This document shows positions 1 through 6,733 of a DNA stretch of 10,015 nt, in pieces. Every line of letters begins with the position of its first letter. The stretch's first letter is position 1. Source of the stretch: Acidobacteriota bacterium (GTDB lineage Bacteria > Acidobacteriota > Terriglobia > Terriglobales > Acidobacteriaceae). A program made the position numbers and the translations under genes. A model generated the notes under the pieces. The model did not search any database. It saw only the letters and a list, made by a program, of their open reading frames with translations, and had not been told where the DNA came from. The stretch spans positions 1 to 10,015 of the forward strand of contig JAJYSL010000156.1 of the NCBI GenBank assembly GCA_021793595.1, given 5' to 3'.

Positions 1-280
1 TCTCTTCCACCGTCATGTCGGTGCGGTCCCATCGCGCCTCCATGCCCACCTTCACAAACGCGGTCACAATGCCGGTATCCTGGCAAATCGGTCGATGCCC
101 CTCCGCGCACATACGGGAGTTGATCAGGATCTGCGCGATCGCGTCCTTCGCGGCGGGCGACTGCTCCAGCTCGTACGCGCGCGCCAGGTTGGTAATGTAA
201 TCGACCGGGTGGTAATAGGAGATGTGCTGCAACGCGTCGGCGACGCTCTGGATAAAATCCTGCTGGCGAATCGTGGCCAT
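1..280 (-). CDS. fumA: Class I fumarate hydratase, N-terminal part (runs off left edge)
   Basis: Class I fumarases are [4Fe-4S] enzymes that interconvert fumarate and L-malate in the cytoplasmic TCA cycle. Only the first 93 codons are present; the gene continues beyond base 1. Reading the minus strand from ATG at 280-278 gives MATIRQQDFIQSVADALQ, then ISYYHPVDYI, a YELEQSPAAKDAIAQIL stretch and, at residues 54-70, the strongly conserved block NSRMCAEGHRPICQDTG. Cys66 in CQDTG corresponds to one of the three Fe-S cluster cysteines of the family. The ATG is preceded by GAGGAG about ten bases upstream, so the start is well supported. The sequence resembles the single-chain form (about 500 residues) as found in beta-proteobacteria. 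Codons 1-21 are duplicated at 1169-1231. A tartrate dehydratase-type relative is the main alternative, but the close match to fumarases makes this unlikely. Confidence 0.88.
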   Translation of the reverse strand, partial: MATIRQQDFIQSVADALQHISYYHPVDYITNLARAYELEQSPAAKDAIAQILINSRMCAEGHRPICQDTGIVTAFVKVGMEARWDRTDMTVEE

Positions 281-329
281 GATGTGTGTTCTCCTCGAAT
301 AAAATCGAACATGGTATTGTAGACCGTCG
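218..329. repeat. Direct repeat copy 1: fumarase 5' end plus upstream DNA
   Basis: Bases 218-285 match 1169-1236 at about 65 of 68 positions (differences at 240, 274 and 281). After an offset change of 18 bases, 307-329 match 1276-1298 at about 18 of 23 positions, and weaker colinear similarity seems to continue to about 395. This copy holds the intact fumarase start. The second copy is broken. The similarity covers both coding and upstream DNA, so it is a DNA duplication and not a shared protein motif. Confidence 0.85.
316..321 (-). promoter_or_regulatory. Candidate -10 box for the fumarate hydratase gene
   Basis: TACAAT on the minus strand lies 35 nt before the fumarase ATG, a normal distance for a -10 element followed by a short leader. 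The equivalent position of the diverged duplicate (1285-1290, minus) reads TAAAAT, so the hexamer is retained while neighbouring bases changed. No good -35 hexamer is visible at 16-18 nt spacing (AGGATG at 17), so this is only a candidate. Confidence 0.3.
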
Positions 330-444
330 CGACCCGGCCATCCTGTGGCCCCAGTCACATCAGAATGGTGCGCCCGCGGCACCGAACGGCAGAATCGTCG
401 CTCCGGAATAGGGTTGCATCCCCGTTTGCATGTCCAGATCGGCG

Positions 445-921
445 CTATGTGTCGCCGTGCTCAGACTGGCTGACGGCGGCGCGGATTTCCTCAACGTCGG
501 CAAGATCGCGCATTCGGCCCGCTGCAAGCTTGGAAGCGATCAGATCGTGTTTGCCAATGAAGAATACGGTCAGGCCGCTTTCCTCATCGATCACGTCCCC
601 GATCCGTCTCTCCCACGCCTCATCGAAATTTACGCCGTCGATGCTGGGGAGAAGATCGACCGCAACCGGAGGTTCTCCAAAGCGGATGAACTTTTTCGGG
701 TCCGCAAGATCGCTCTCTCTGATTCCAACGAGCGGTGCACCAAATGCCGCCAGCGCCGCATACGTCGCGCGCGCGTTCGCCGGATCGGCCTTGATAAAAA
801 TATCCAGGTTTTTCGTTGCACGGGGCTGCGAGTGGAAAGAAACCGCATGGCCGCCGACAACCAGGTACTTAACCCCGTGAGCGTTGAAGACAGACAACAG
901 GTCCTTGAAGTCGTCGAACAT
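445..921 (-). CDS. MNT-fold nucleotidyltransferase (AbiEii/DUF6036-like)
   Basis: A 158-residue protein of the small minimal-nucleotidyltransferase type; its substrate is unknown. Members of this broad superfamily include toxin-side proteins of AbiE-like systems and orphan enzymes that transfer nucleotides. The N-terminus reads VKYLVVGGHAVSFHSQPRAT, with the nucleotide-binding Gly23-Gly24, followed by KNLDIFI (residues 37-43). In most relatives the core is T-K-D-x-D; here the first Asp is Asn38 while Asp40 is kept. The third acidic position is probably Asp89 in VAVDLLPS. The C-terminal motif KHDLIASKLAAGRMRDLADVEE (split here as KHDLIASKLAAGR plus DLADVEE) is typical of the family. The ATG at 921-919 has only a weak purine-rich stretch (AAAGGG) upstream. 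It overlaps the end of the preceding minus-strand gene by 53 nt, suggesting translational coupling. A role as a toxin is possible but not shown. Confidence 0.75.
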   Translation of the reverse strand: MFDDFKDLLSVFNAHGVKYLVVGGHAVSFHSQPRATKNLDIFIKADPANARATYAALAAFGAPLVGIRESDLADPKKFIRFGEPPVAVDLLPSIDGVNFDEAWERRIGDVIDEESGLTVFFIGKHDLIASKLAAGRMRDLADVEEIRAAVSQSEHGDT

Positions 922-1069
922 GGCGGCCCGGCCCTTTCATTGCATACGCGGATAGGGTGAGTTCCTTCACGGCGCGCATACGCTCATGGACCGGGCGACT
1001 CTGCCAATATCGGTATTCCTCGGCCTTCATCTCCTCCAAGCTGTTGAAGATGCGCACCGTCTTGTCCAT
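869..1069 (-). CDS. Small partner protein of the nucleotidyltransferase
   Basis: A 66-residue protein directly upstream of, and overlapping, the nucleotidyltransferase gene. It begins MDKTVRIFNSLEEMKAEE and continues YRYWQSRPVHERMRAV. Short proteins beginning 'MDKTV.IF.S.EE...' with a Tyr/Trp and an 'ERM/ERL' segment are, from memory, common upstream partners of this nucleotidyltransferase family, which is why I call it a real gene. A GTG at 1084 in the same frame would add five residues; I prefer the ATG at 1069-1067 because the family-like sequence starts there. Neither start has a clear ribosome binding site. The last 18 residues (RHVRRLQ through QRSRG) are encoded by the same DNA as the start of the nucleotidyltransferase in another frame, so the C-terminus may be altered relative to relatives. 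Function unknown; an antitoxin-like role is speculation. Confidence 0.6.
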   Translation of the reverse strand: MDKTVRIFNSLEEMKAEEYRYWQSRPVHERMRAVKELTLSAYAMKGPGRHVRRLQGPVVCLQRSRG

Positions 1070-1153
1070 ACCCGTTTGTAGCACTCGCCGGAGCGGTTTT
1101 CAACGCCGATCTCGCCAGTTCGAATGGCCCCACGTTCCACCCTGGCAATGGAT

Positions 1154-1231
1154 TCAACAGTATTTCTGGGAGATGTGCTGCAACGCGTCGCCGACGCTCT
1201 GGATAAAATCCTGCTGGCGAATCGCGGCCAT
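1154..1231 (-). pseudogene. Truncated duplicate of the fumarate hydratase start
   Basis: Minus-strand ATG at 1231-1229 opens MAAIRQQDFIQSVGDALQ and HIS, matching residues 1-21 of the fumarase at the left edge with two changes (Thr3 to Ala, Ala14 to Gly). Homology stops abruptly at base 1169; the frame then reads QKYC and ends at a TGA at 1156-1154. The GAGGAG ribosome binding site of the intact gene is not preserved in front of this ATG. This is a fragment, not a functional gene. Its promoter-side DNA now lies about 160 nt upstream of the nucleotidyltransferase cassette in the same orientation. Confidence 0.85.
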
Positions 1232-1298
1232 AATGTTGAGTCTTTTCTCGGGGGATGGACGAAGATAAGTTCGACGAACCTACTATTTTAGCCCGTCG
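1169..1298. repeat. Direct repeat copy 2: broken fumarase 5' end plus upstream DNA
   Basis: Partner of the repeat at 218-329, in the same orientation. The coding-side block (1169-1236) is about 96% identical to 218-285. The upstream block (1276-1298) is about 78% identical to 307-329, and roughly 18 extra bases separate the two blocks here. Beyond 1298 a looser resemblance (ACCCG, then TGTG.CCCC, then ATCACA and TGTGCG) continues to about 1343. The rest of 1070-1481 holds no gene that I can support. Confidence 0.8.
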
Positions 1299-1481
1299 AC
1301 CCGCTCGCCTTCATGTGCCCCCCGATCACACAATCATGTGCGAGCTTGGTTCGGTACTTCGCGATCCTATCGGCGCCAAGTGTGCCCTAATCACTCTCCG
1401 TCAGCACCCCTCCAAAAAAATCCAGTAAAAAGCTGTACAAATCTCCAGCCCCGTGTTCTCTTCACTGAGAAGGAGGCTTTC

Positions 1482-1754
1482 ATGATGTCTATGCCGGAAG
1501 AAATCACCGAACGCGTCAATTGCTACACCCGATGGCTGCGCGACTGCCCGGGCGCTGCAAACCTTTCGATTGAACCCACAAGCGATAAAGGTCCATTCCC
1601 TTATCAATGGAAAATCGGATCGGCTGATTTTAGCCGATTTCTCGGTTATGTAATCTTTGACGGCCCAGAGGTCGGCGGATCGGACGCCAGAAAAAAACAG
1701 CATCTATGCTCGTTGCTGCAAAATGTAATCAGAAATGCGGATGACAAAAGCTGA
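1482..1754 (+). CDS. Hypothetical 90-residue protein
   Basis: I do not recognise this protein. The frame is open further upstream (to 1338), but a perfect AGGAGG at 1471-1476 stands 5 nt before ATG 1482 and 8 nt before the tandem ATG at 1485, so translation most likely begins at one of these. The product is soluble-looking, with no signal peptide or membrane segment. It has an acidic N-terminal helix (PEEITERVNCYTRWL), a central aromatic part with PYQWKIGSADFSRFLGYVIF, and a basic-then-helical end (DARKKQHLCSLLQNVI). It contains three cysteines. Base composition around it is poorer in GC than the aspA and mre genes, hinting at a different history. Its 3' end overlaps a convergent minus-strand ORF by 26 nt. 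It could be a small accessory gene or the remains of a longer one. Confidence 0.5.
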   Translation: MMSMPEEITERVNCYTRWLRDCPGAANLSIEPTSDKGPFPYQWKIGSADFSRFLGYVIFDGPEVGGSDARKKQHLCSLLQNVIRNADDKS

Positions 1755-1902
1755 GCATACACGCGTCGACCACTTTTCCGTTTACAGTGGCGGCTACAAG
1801 TCGATACCGCGCGGCTGACTGAGCGGGTTGAGCAGGTTCCTGTGCGGCAGCGAAACAGGATAGACCCCATAGGATTAAAGATAAAGTGGCAAACCTCTTC
1901 AT
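1729..1902 (-). pseudogene. Signal-peptide ORF, probable stump of a secreted protein
   Basis: A 57-codon minus-strand ORF starting at ATG 1902-1900, preceded by AGGGG at a usable distance. It begins MKRFATLSLILWGLS, then CFAAAQEPAQPAQ: a positively charged start, a hydrophobic core and an Ala-X-Ala site before Gln, i.e. a convincing Sec signal peptide, followed by a Pro/Ala/Gln-rich linker. The mature part opens YRLVAATVNGKVVDA, which resembles the first strand of carboxypeptidase-regulatory-like (CarboxypepD_reg) domains ('G.VVDA.TG.P') found at the start of many secreted and outer-membrane proteins. After that the similarity is lost (CMLSFCHPHF, stop), as expected from a frameshift or deletion. 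The end overlaps the convergent gene at 1482-1754. It could also be an intact tiny secreted protein; the domain reading is inference. Confidence 0.4.
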
Positions 1903-2022
1903 GGATAACCCCTACAATAACGAAGCGTGAAATTATTCTCAGCGAGTTTCGCCCCAGTATATGCTCAGCCTCCGGGCTAAAAGTTAGTTGTGGCCTGCAC
2001 AAAGCAGAGCGACGAGTTGAAG
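1755..2022. other. Gap before aspA, largely stump of a secreted-protein gene
   Basis: No plus-strand gene is supportable here. The left half is occupied on the minus strand by the signal-peptide ORF ending at 1729. The right half must hold the divergent promoters of that ORF and of aspA. TACAAT at 1913-1918 (plus) could be a -10 box about 110 nt ahead of aspA, but I see no -35 partner and no terminator. Confidence 0.3.
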
Positions 2023-3492
<1,470 letters not shown>

Positions 3493-3549
3493 CGCAGCAG
3501 CGCGCGACTCTGTGTTCGCTCAGTTCACCGGCCGGGGCGCTCCAAGCTG

Positions 3550-3566
3550 CGCGGGGCATTCCCGCG
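3550..3566 (+). other. Short GC-rich hairpin between aspA and mreB
   Basis: CGCGGG, a five-base GCATT loop, then CCCGCG gives a 6-bp perfect stem 57 nt after the aspA stop. No T-run follows, so it is a poor intrinsic terminator. The rest of 3493-3675 holds no gene. A TACAAT at 3629-3634 is a possible -10 box for the mre operon, but no matching -35 is visible. Confidence 0.22.
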
Positions 3567-3675
3567 GTTGATACCTTCCACGATTCCCCTGGGCCAACGA
3601 TACATCCGCAGGCAATCGCGCGTGGCCTTACAATGGGAGGTAACACGATTCCCCAGAAGGCACGCTAAACACTGA

Positions 3676-4740
3676 ATGTCCTCTAACGGCTACCACTCTC
3701 GCTCCTCACGCAGTCACAATCTGCGCTCGCTGTTCAGCTTGTTCTCAAGCGACCTGGCCATCGACCTTGGCACGGCCAACACGCTTGTCTTCGCGGCCGG
3801 CAAGGGCATTGTTGTCAATGAGCCTTCCATCGTTGCGTTGAACAAGACCACGGGCGAAGTGGAAGCGGTCGGCAAGGAAGCCAAGGAAATGCTGGGCCGC
3901 ACGCCCGGCAATATCGTCGCCATCCGCCCGATGAAGGACGGCGTCATCGCCGACTTCAAGGTCACCGAAAAGATGTTGAATTACTTTATTCAGAAAGCGC
4001 ATGGCCGCAAGATGCTGGTCCATCCGCGCATCGTGATCGGTGTTCCGTCGGAAATTACACAGGTGGAAAAGCGCGCCGTTGAAGATTCTGCCTATCGGGC
4101 CAAGGCAAGTGAGGTGTACCTCGTTGAGCAGGCCATGGTGGCCGCCATCGGCGCCGGTCTGCCCATCACAGAACCCGGCGGCAATATGGTCGTCGACATC
4201 GGCGGCGGGACTACCGACATCGCGGTGATCTCACTTTCCGGCATCGTCTATTCCCGTTCCGTCCGCATGGCCGGCAACCAGATGGACGAAGCCATCATGA
4301 ATTACCTGAAGCGCAAATACAATCTGCTGATTGGCGAGCGCACCGCCGAACATATCAAGATGGAGCTGGGCTCCGCTTACCCGCTCGACAAGCCCGTCAC
4401 CATGGAAATCAAAGGCCGCAACCTGATTGAGGGCGTGCCCAAGACCATCACCATCGACGACAGCGAAATTCGCGAGTCTCTGGCGGAATGCATCAGCACC
4501 ATCATGAACGCAATCCGCGTAGCCCTGGAACGCACCCCGCCGGAGCTTTCCGCCGATATCAGCGATCGCGGCATCGTGCTGACCGGTGGCGGGGCGCTCA
4601 TCAAAAATCTGGACAAGCGGATCCGGGAAGAAACGGGGCTGCCGGTCTCCGTCGCCGACGATCCACTGGCCTCTGTCGTACTTGGCACGGGAAAAATGCT
4701 GTCCGACTTCCGTTTGCTGCGCAAGATCAAGATTGATTAA
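3676..4740 (+). CDS. mreB: Rod shape-determining actin homologue MreB
   Basis: MreB forms membrane-bound ATP-dependent filaments that direct lateral wall synthesis. All actin-fold motifs are present in the 354 residues: phosphate-1 loop DLGTANT (Asp30 to Thr36), phosphate-2 loop DIGGGTTD (Asp174 to Asp181), and the adenosine motif TGGG at 303-306. The segment LRSLFSLFSSD (16-26) would be the membrane-binding amphipathic region. The leader before it (about 15 Ser/Arg/His-rich residues) is longer than in E. coli MreB. The ATG at 3676 has AGAAGG rather far upstream (14 nt), so the exact start is not certain, although no better one is visible. It is first in a cluster of five elongation genes; mreC follows after 65 nt that contain a hairpin. 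Confidence 0.97.
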   Translation: MSSNGYHSRSSRSHNLRSLFSLFSSDLAIDLGTANTLVFAAGKGIVVNEPSIVALNKTTGEVEAVGKEAKEMLGRTPGNIVAIRPMKDGVIADFKVTEKMLNYFIQKAHGRKMLVHPRIVIGVPSEITQVEKRAVEDSAYRAKASEVYLVEQAMVAAIGAGLPITEPGGNMVVDIGGGTTDIAVISLSGIVYSRSVRMAGNQMDEAIMNYLKRKYNLLIGERTAEHIKMELGSAYPLDKPVTMEIKGRNLIEGVPKTITIDDSEIRESLAECISTIMNAIRVALERTPPELSADISDRGIVLTGGGALIKNLDKRIREETGLPVSVADDPLASVVLGTGKMLSDFRLLRKIKID

Positions 4741-4764
4741 TTTTGCCCTCCTCCATAGATCCAC

Positions 4765-4794
4765 CGGGTTGTTAGGCGCGCTCCTCGCAACCCG
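4765..4794 (+). other. 7-bp hairpin in the mreB-mreC spacer
   Basis: CGGGTTG (4765-4771) and CAACCCG (4788-4794) form a perfect 7-bp stem with a 16-base loop, filling half the 65-nt gap between mreB and mreC. No T-run follows, so it should not stop transcription. A position 11 nt ahead of the mreC ATG means it could slow translation of mreC or protect the mreB message end, helping set a high MreB:MreC ratio. That role is inference. Confidence 0.4.
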
Positions 4795-4805
4795 CCCATA
4801 GCCCC

Positions 4806-6170
4806 ATGGAATCTTTTCTCAGCCGCTACCGTAATCCACTGGTCCTGCTGGCGATCGTGCTGGCGCAGATGCTCGGCCTCGCCGTGCAGGTTCGGCGCCC
4901 GAACGCCGGTCAGGATGGGAAGCAGACGCGGCTGATTCGCTACTGGGTGGTCACCGGCTTCTCACCCTTTGAGCGCGCATTTCTTTCCGTCGGCCATGGC
5001 GTCAGTCATACCTGGCACAACTATGTGGATCTGCGACATGTCCGCCGGCAAAATCAGGAATTGCAGTCGGAGTTGAATCGATTGCGCCTCGAGCAGTCTT
5101 CTCTCGCCGTCGATGCGCGCGAAGGCTTGCGTTTGCAGAAACTCTTCGGCTTCCAGCAGCAATACATCGCGAAAACTGTCGCCGCGCACATCATCGGCAC
5201 CAGCGGGACTGACTTGTCGCGTGTCCTGGTGATCGACAAAGGCTCGAAAGACGGACTCACAATCGACATGCCGGTCATCACCCCCGATGGTGTCGTCGGC
5301 AAGATACGCGATGTATTTCCACATACTGCCCAGGTCCTTGAAATCAATGATCAGACCAGCGGGCTCGGCATCGTTTTGACGCAGACGCGACTGCGCGGCA
5401 TTTTGCGCGGCAATGCTGCCGGCCAGACGGAAATCATCGACGTCCTTCCGGATGAACGCATTCAACCCGGCGAAAAGGTCGTCACTAGCGGCGGCGATAG
5501 CGTCTATCCCTCCGGCCTGCCCGTCGGCAGCGTGGAGCGCGTGGTCAACGATCCGGAGCACAATCCCTACGTTGCGGTCCTGGTTCACCCCGCCGTTAAC
5601 CTATCGCGGCTGGATGAAGTGCTGGTGATTACGCAAACACAGAACACCATGCCCGCCAGCATGCAGCAGGATATTGCCACCAGCGAACAGAAGGCCGCCG
5701 ACATTCTGGCGCAGAGGCTGCCGAGTGTGCCGCCACCCCCGACGATCGGTCCAGATGGCAAGCCGATCAATGCCAATTCGCCGCCGCCCCCGGTTCGGCC
5801 CCCAGCTTCGTTGCACCCAGACCAATTCACTCCGGATGCGATTCCGCCAGCCTCGTCTCTGACTCCGGGAGCTACCTACCCCAATCAGGTATATCCTGCG
5901 CAAGCGCCTCCCGCCACCGCTGGACACGCGAACACCCCAGTCCCATCGACTTCCACGCCCGCGCAGAGGGCCACAGCGACGTCGCAGCCTAAGCCAACAA
6001 CCTCGCGGCCGAAACCCACGACGTCCCAGTCTAAGGCAGCCACTGAAGATCCCAAGGCCGCCACGCACGTGGATTCCGCAGCGCCAGCAACCCCGACCCA
6101 ACATCCGAAAGCCGTGCACCACCGTGTCGCCCCCACCCAGCCGACCGCCGGTGAGGAGCCGCAGAAATGA
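4806..6170 (+). CDS. mreC: Rod shape-determining protein MreC
   Basis: MreC is an inner-membrane protein whose periplasmic part activates PBP2-RodA and links it to MreB via MreD. The order of parts is canonical: a single membrane helix (about residues 11-29, PLVLLAIVLAQMLGLAVQV), a coiled coil (about 76-114, with RRQNQELQSELNRLRLEQ), then the two-barrel domain with VLVIDKGSKDGL, VITPDGVVGKI, RGILRG and the GEKVVTSGGDSVYPSGLPVG block. The usual MreC ends near residue 276 (VLVIT). Here about 178 further residues rich in Pro, Ala, Thr and Gln follow, making the protein 454 residues against 367 in E. coli. No ribosome binding site is visible before ATG 4806, and a hairpin stands just upstream, so translation may depend on mreB. 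The stop overlaps the mreD start by 4 nt (ATGA). Confidence 0.95.
   Translation: MESFLSRYRNPLVLLAIVLAQMLGLAVQVRRPNAGQDGKQTRLIRYWVVTGFSPFERAFLSVGHGVSHTWHNYVDLRHVRRQNQELQSELNRLRLEQSSLAVDAREGLRLQKLFGFQQQYIAKTVAAHIIGTSGTDLSRVLVIDKGSKDGLTIDMPVITPDGVVGKIRDVFPHTAQVLEINDQTSGLGIVLTQTRLRGILRGNAAGQTEIIDVLPDERIQPGEKVVTSGGDSVYPSGLPVGSVERVVNDPEHNPYVAVLVHPAVNLSRLDEVLVITQTQNTMPASMQQDIATSEQKAADILAQRLPSVPPPPTIGPDGKPINANSPPPPVRPPASLHPDQFTPDAIPPASSLTPGATYPNQVYPAQAPPATAGHANTPVPSTSTPAQRATATSQPKPTTSRPKPTTSQSKAATEDPKAATHVDSAAPATPTQHPKAVHHRVAPTQPTAGEEPQK
5976..6065 (+). repeat. Degenerate Thr-Ser-X-Pro-Lys repeats in the MreC tail
   Basis: Residues about 391-420 of MreC read as imperfect 8-residue units: TSQPKPTT, SRPKPTT, SQSKAAT, EDPKAAT. 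They lie at the centre of the disordered periplasmic tail and give regularly spaced lysines. Nucleotide identity between units is modest, so the repeat is old or kept at protein level only. Confidence 0.6.
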
Positions 6171-6694
6171 CCATGGCCCTCCTTACCCAGCGCTCGCGTC
6201 GAGAAATGGAAGAACACCGTTTCCATCCTGTCGTCCTGATTCTCGTTCCGCTCATTGCTGTCTTTCTTCAGGTCTACATTCCGCTGCGCTTTCCGTCCTT
6301 CGAGATTCTCAACCTGCCCGCGCTGGTCGTCATTTATTTTTCCGTCTCGCGGCGTAATCCCATCGGCGGCACGCTCCTGGGGGTGGTCATCGGCATCATT
6401 CAAGACGCAATGACGCACCTGCCGCTCGGCATCAACGGCATCATCGATTGCATCCTAGGCTATCTTGCGGCGTCCATCGGCCTGCGCATCGATGTCGACA
6501 ATCCCGGCACCCGCCTCATCATGAATTTCAGTTTTATCCTGCTGGCCAGCACCCTGCATGTGTTGATTTTGCGCCGCCTGATCGGCATTCATGAACAGTG
6601 GTATGGCCTGCACGATCTGGTTCGCGCCCTGGTCAACGCGCTGGTGGGGGTAGTCCTTTTTGCACTGTTCGACCGCCTTCGCCAGCGCGAATAA
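6167..6694 (+). CDS. mreD: Rod shape-determining membrane protein MreD
   Basis: MreD is a small polytopic inner-membrane protein that joins MreC to the elongation complex. The 175-residue product has a short charged cytoplasmic start (RSRREMEEHRFH) and then about five hydrophobic helices, beginning VVLILVPLIAVFLQVYI. The family pattern is present: NLPALVVIYFSVSRRNPIGG, GVVIGIIQDAMTHLPLGING, and a last helix NALVGVVLFALFDRL ending in a basic tail. Start ATG 6167 overlaps the mreC stop (ATGA) and has GAGGAG 8 nt upstream, so coupling to mreC is very likely. An ATG at 6173 is a less well-placed alternative. mrdA follows after 39 nt. Length is close to the usual 160-180. Confidence 0.93.
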   Translation: MTMALLTQRSRREMEEHRFHPVVLILVPLIAVFLQVYIPLRFPSFEILNLPALVVIYFSVSRRNPIGGTLLGVVIGIIQDAMTHLPLGINGIIDCILGYLAASIGLRIDVDNPGTRLIMNFSFILLASTLHVLILRRLIGIHEQWYGLHDLVRALVNALVGVVLFALFDRLRQRE

Positions 6695-6733
6695 TGCAGC
6701 AGTTCGGGAGTATTCTAGAGGCATCCCTTCCCC

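Noticed and set aside
365..960. Long plus-strand ORFs over the nucleotidyltransferase
   Set aside because: Arg/Ser-rich shadow frames; the minus strand encodes a recognisable nucleotidyltransferase with family motifs.
1110..1135. TTCGAAT resembling a tRNA T-loop, as a possible attachment site
   Set aside because: The flanking bases do not pair into a T-stem and no tRNA body is nearby.
1338..1481. Upstream in-frame extension of the 90-residue gene
   Set aside because: Low-complexity-looking residues without homology, and a perfect AGGAGG marks the start at 1482/1485.
3541..3570. Intrinsic terminator after aspA
   Set aside because: The 6-bp stem is real but no T-run follows, so it is listed only as a hairpin.
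3634..3668. 11-codon ORF with ATG just before mreB as a leader peptide
   Set aside because: Only in-frame by chance as far as I can tell; no ribosome binding site or attenuator structure supports it.
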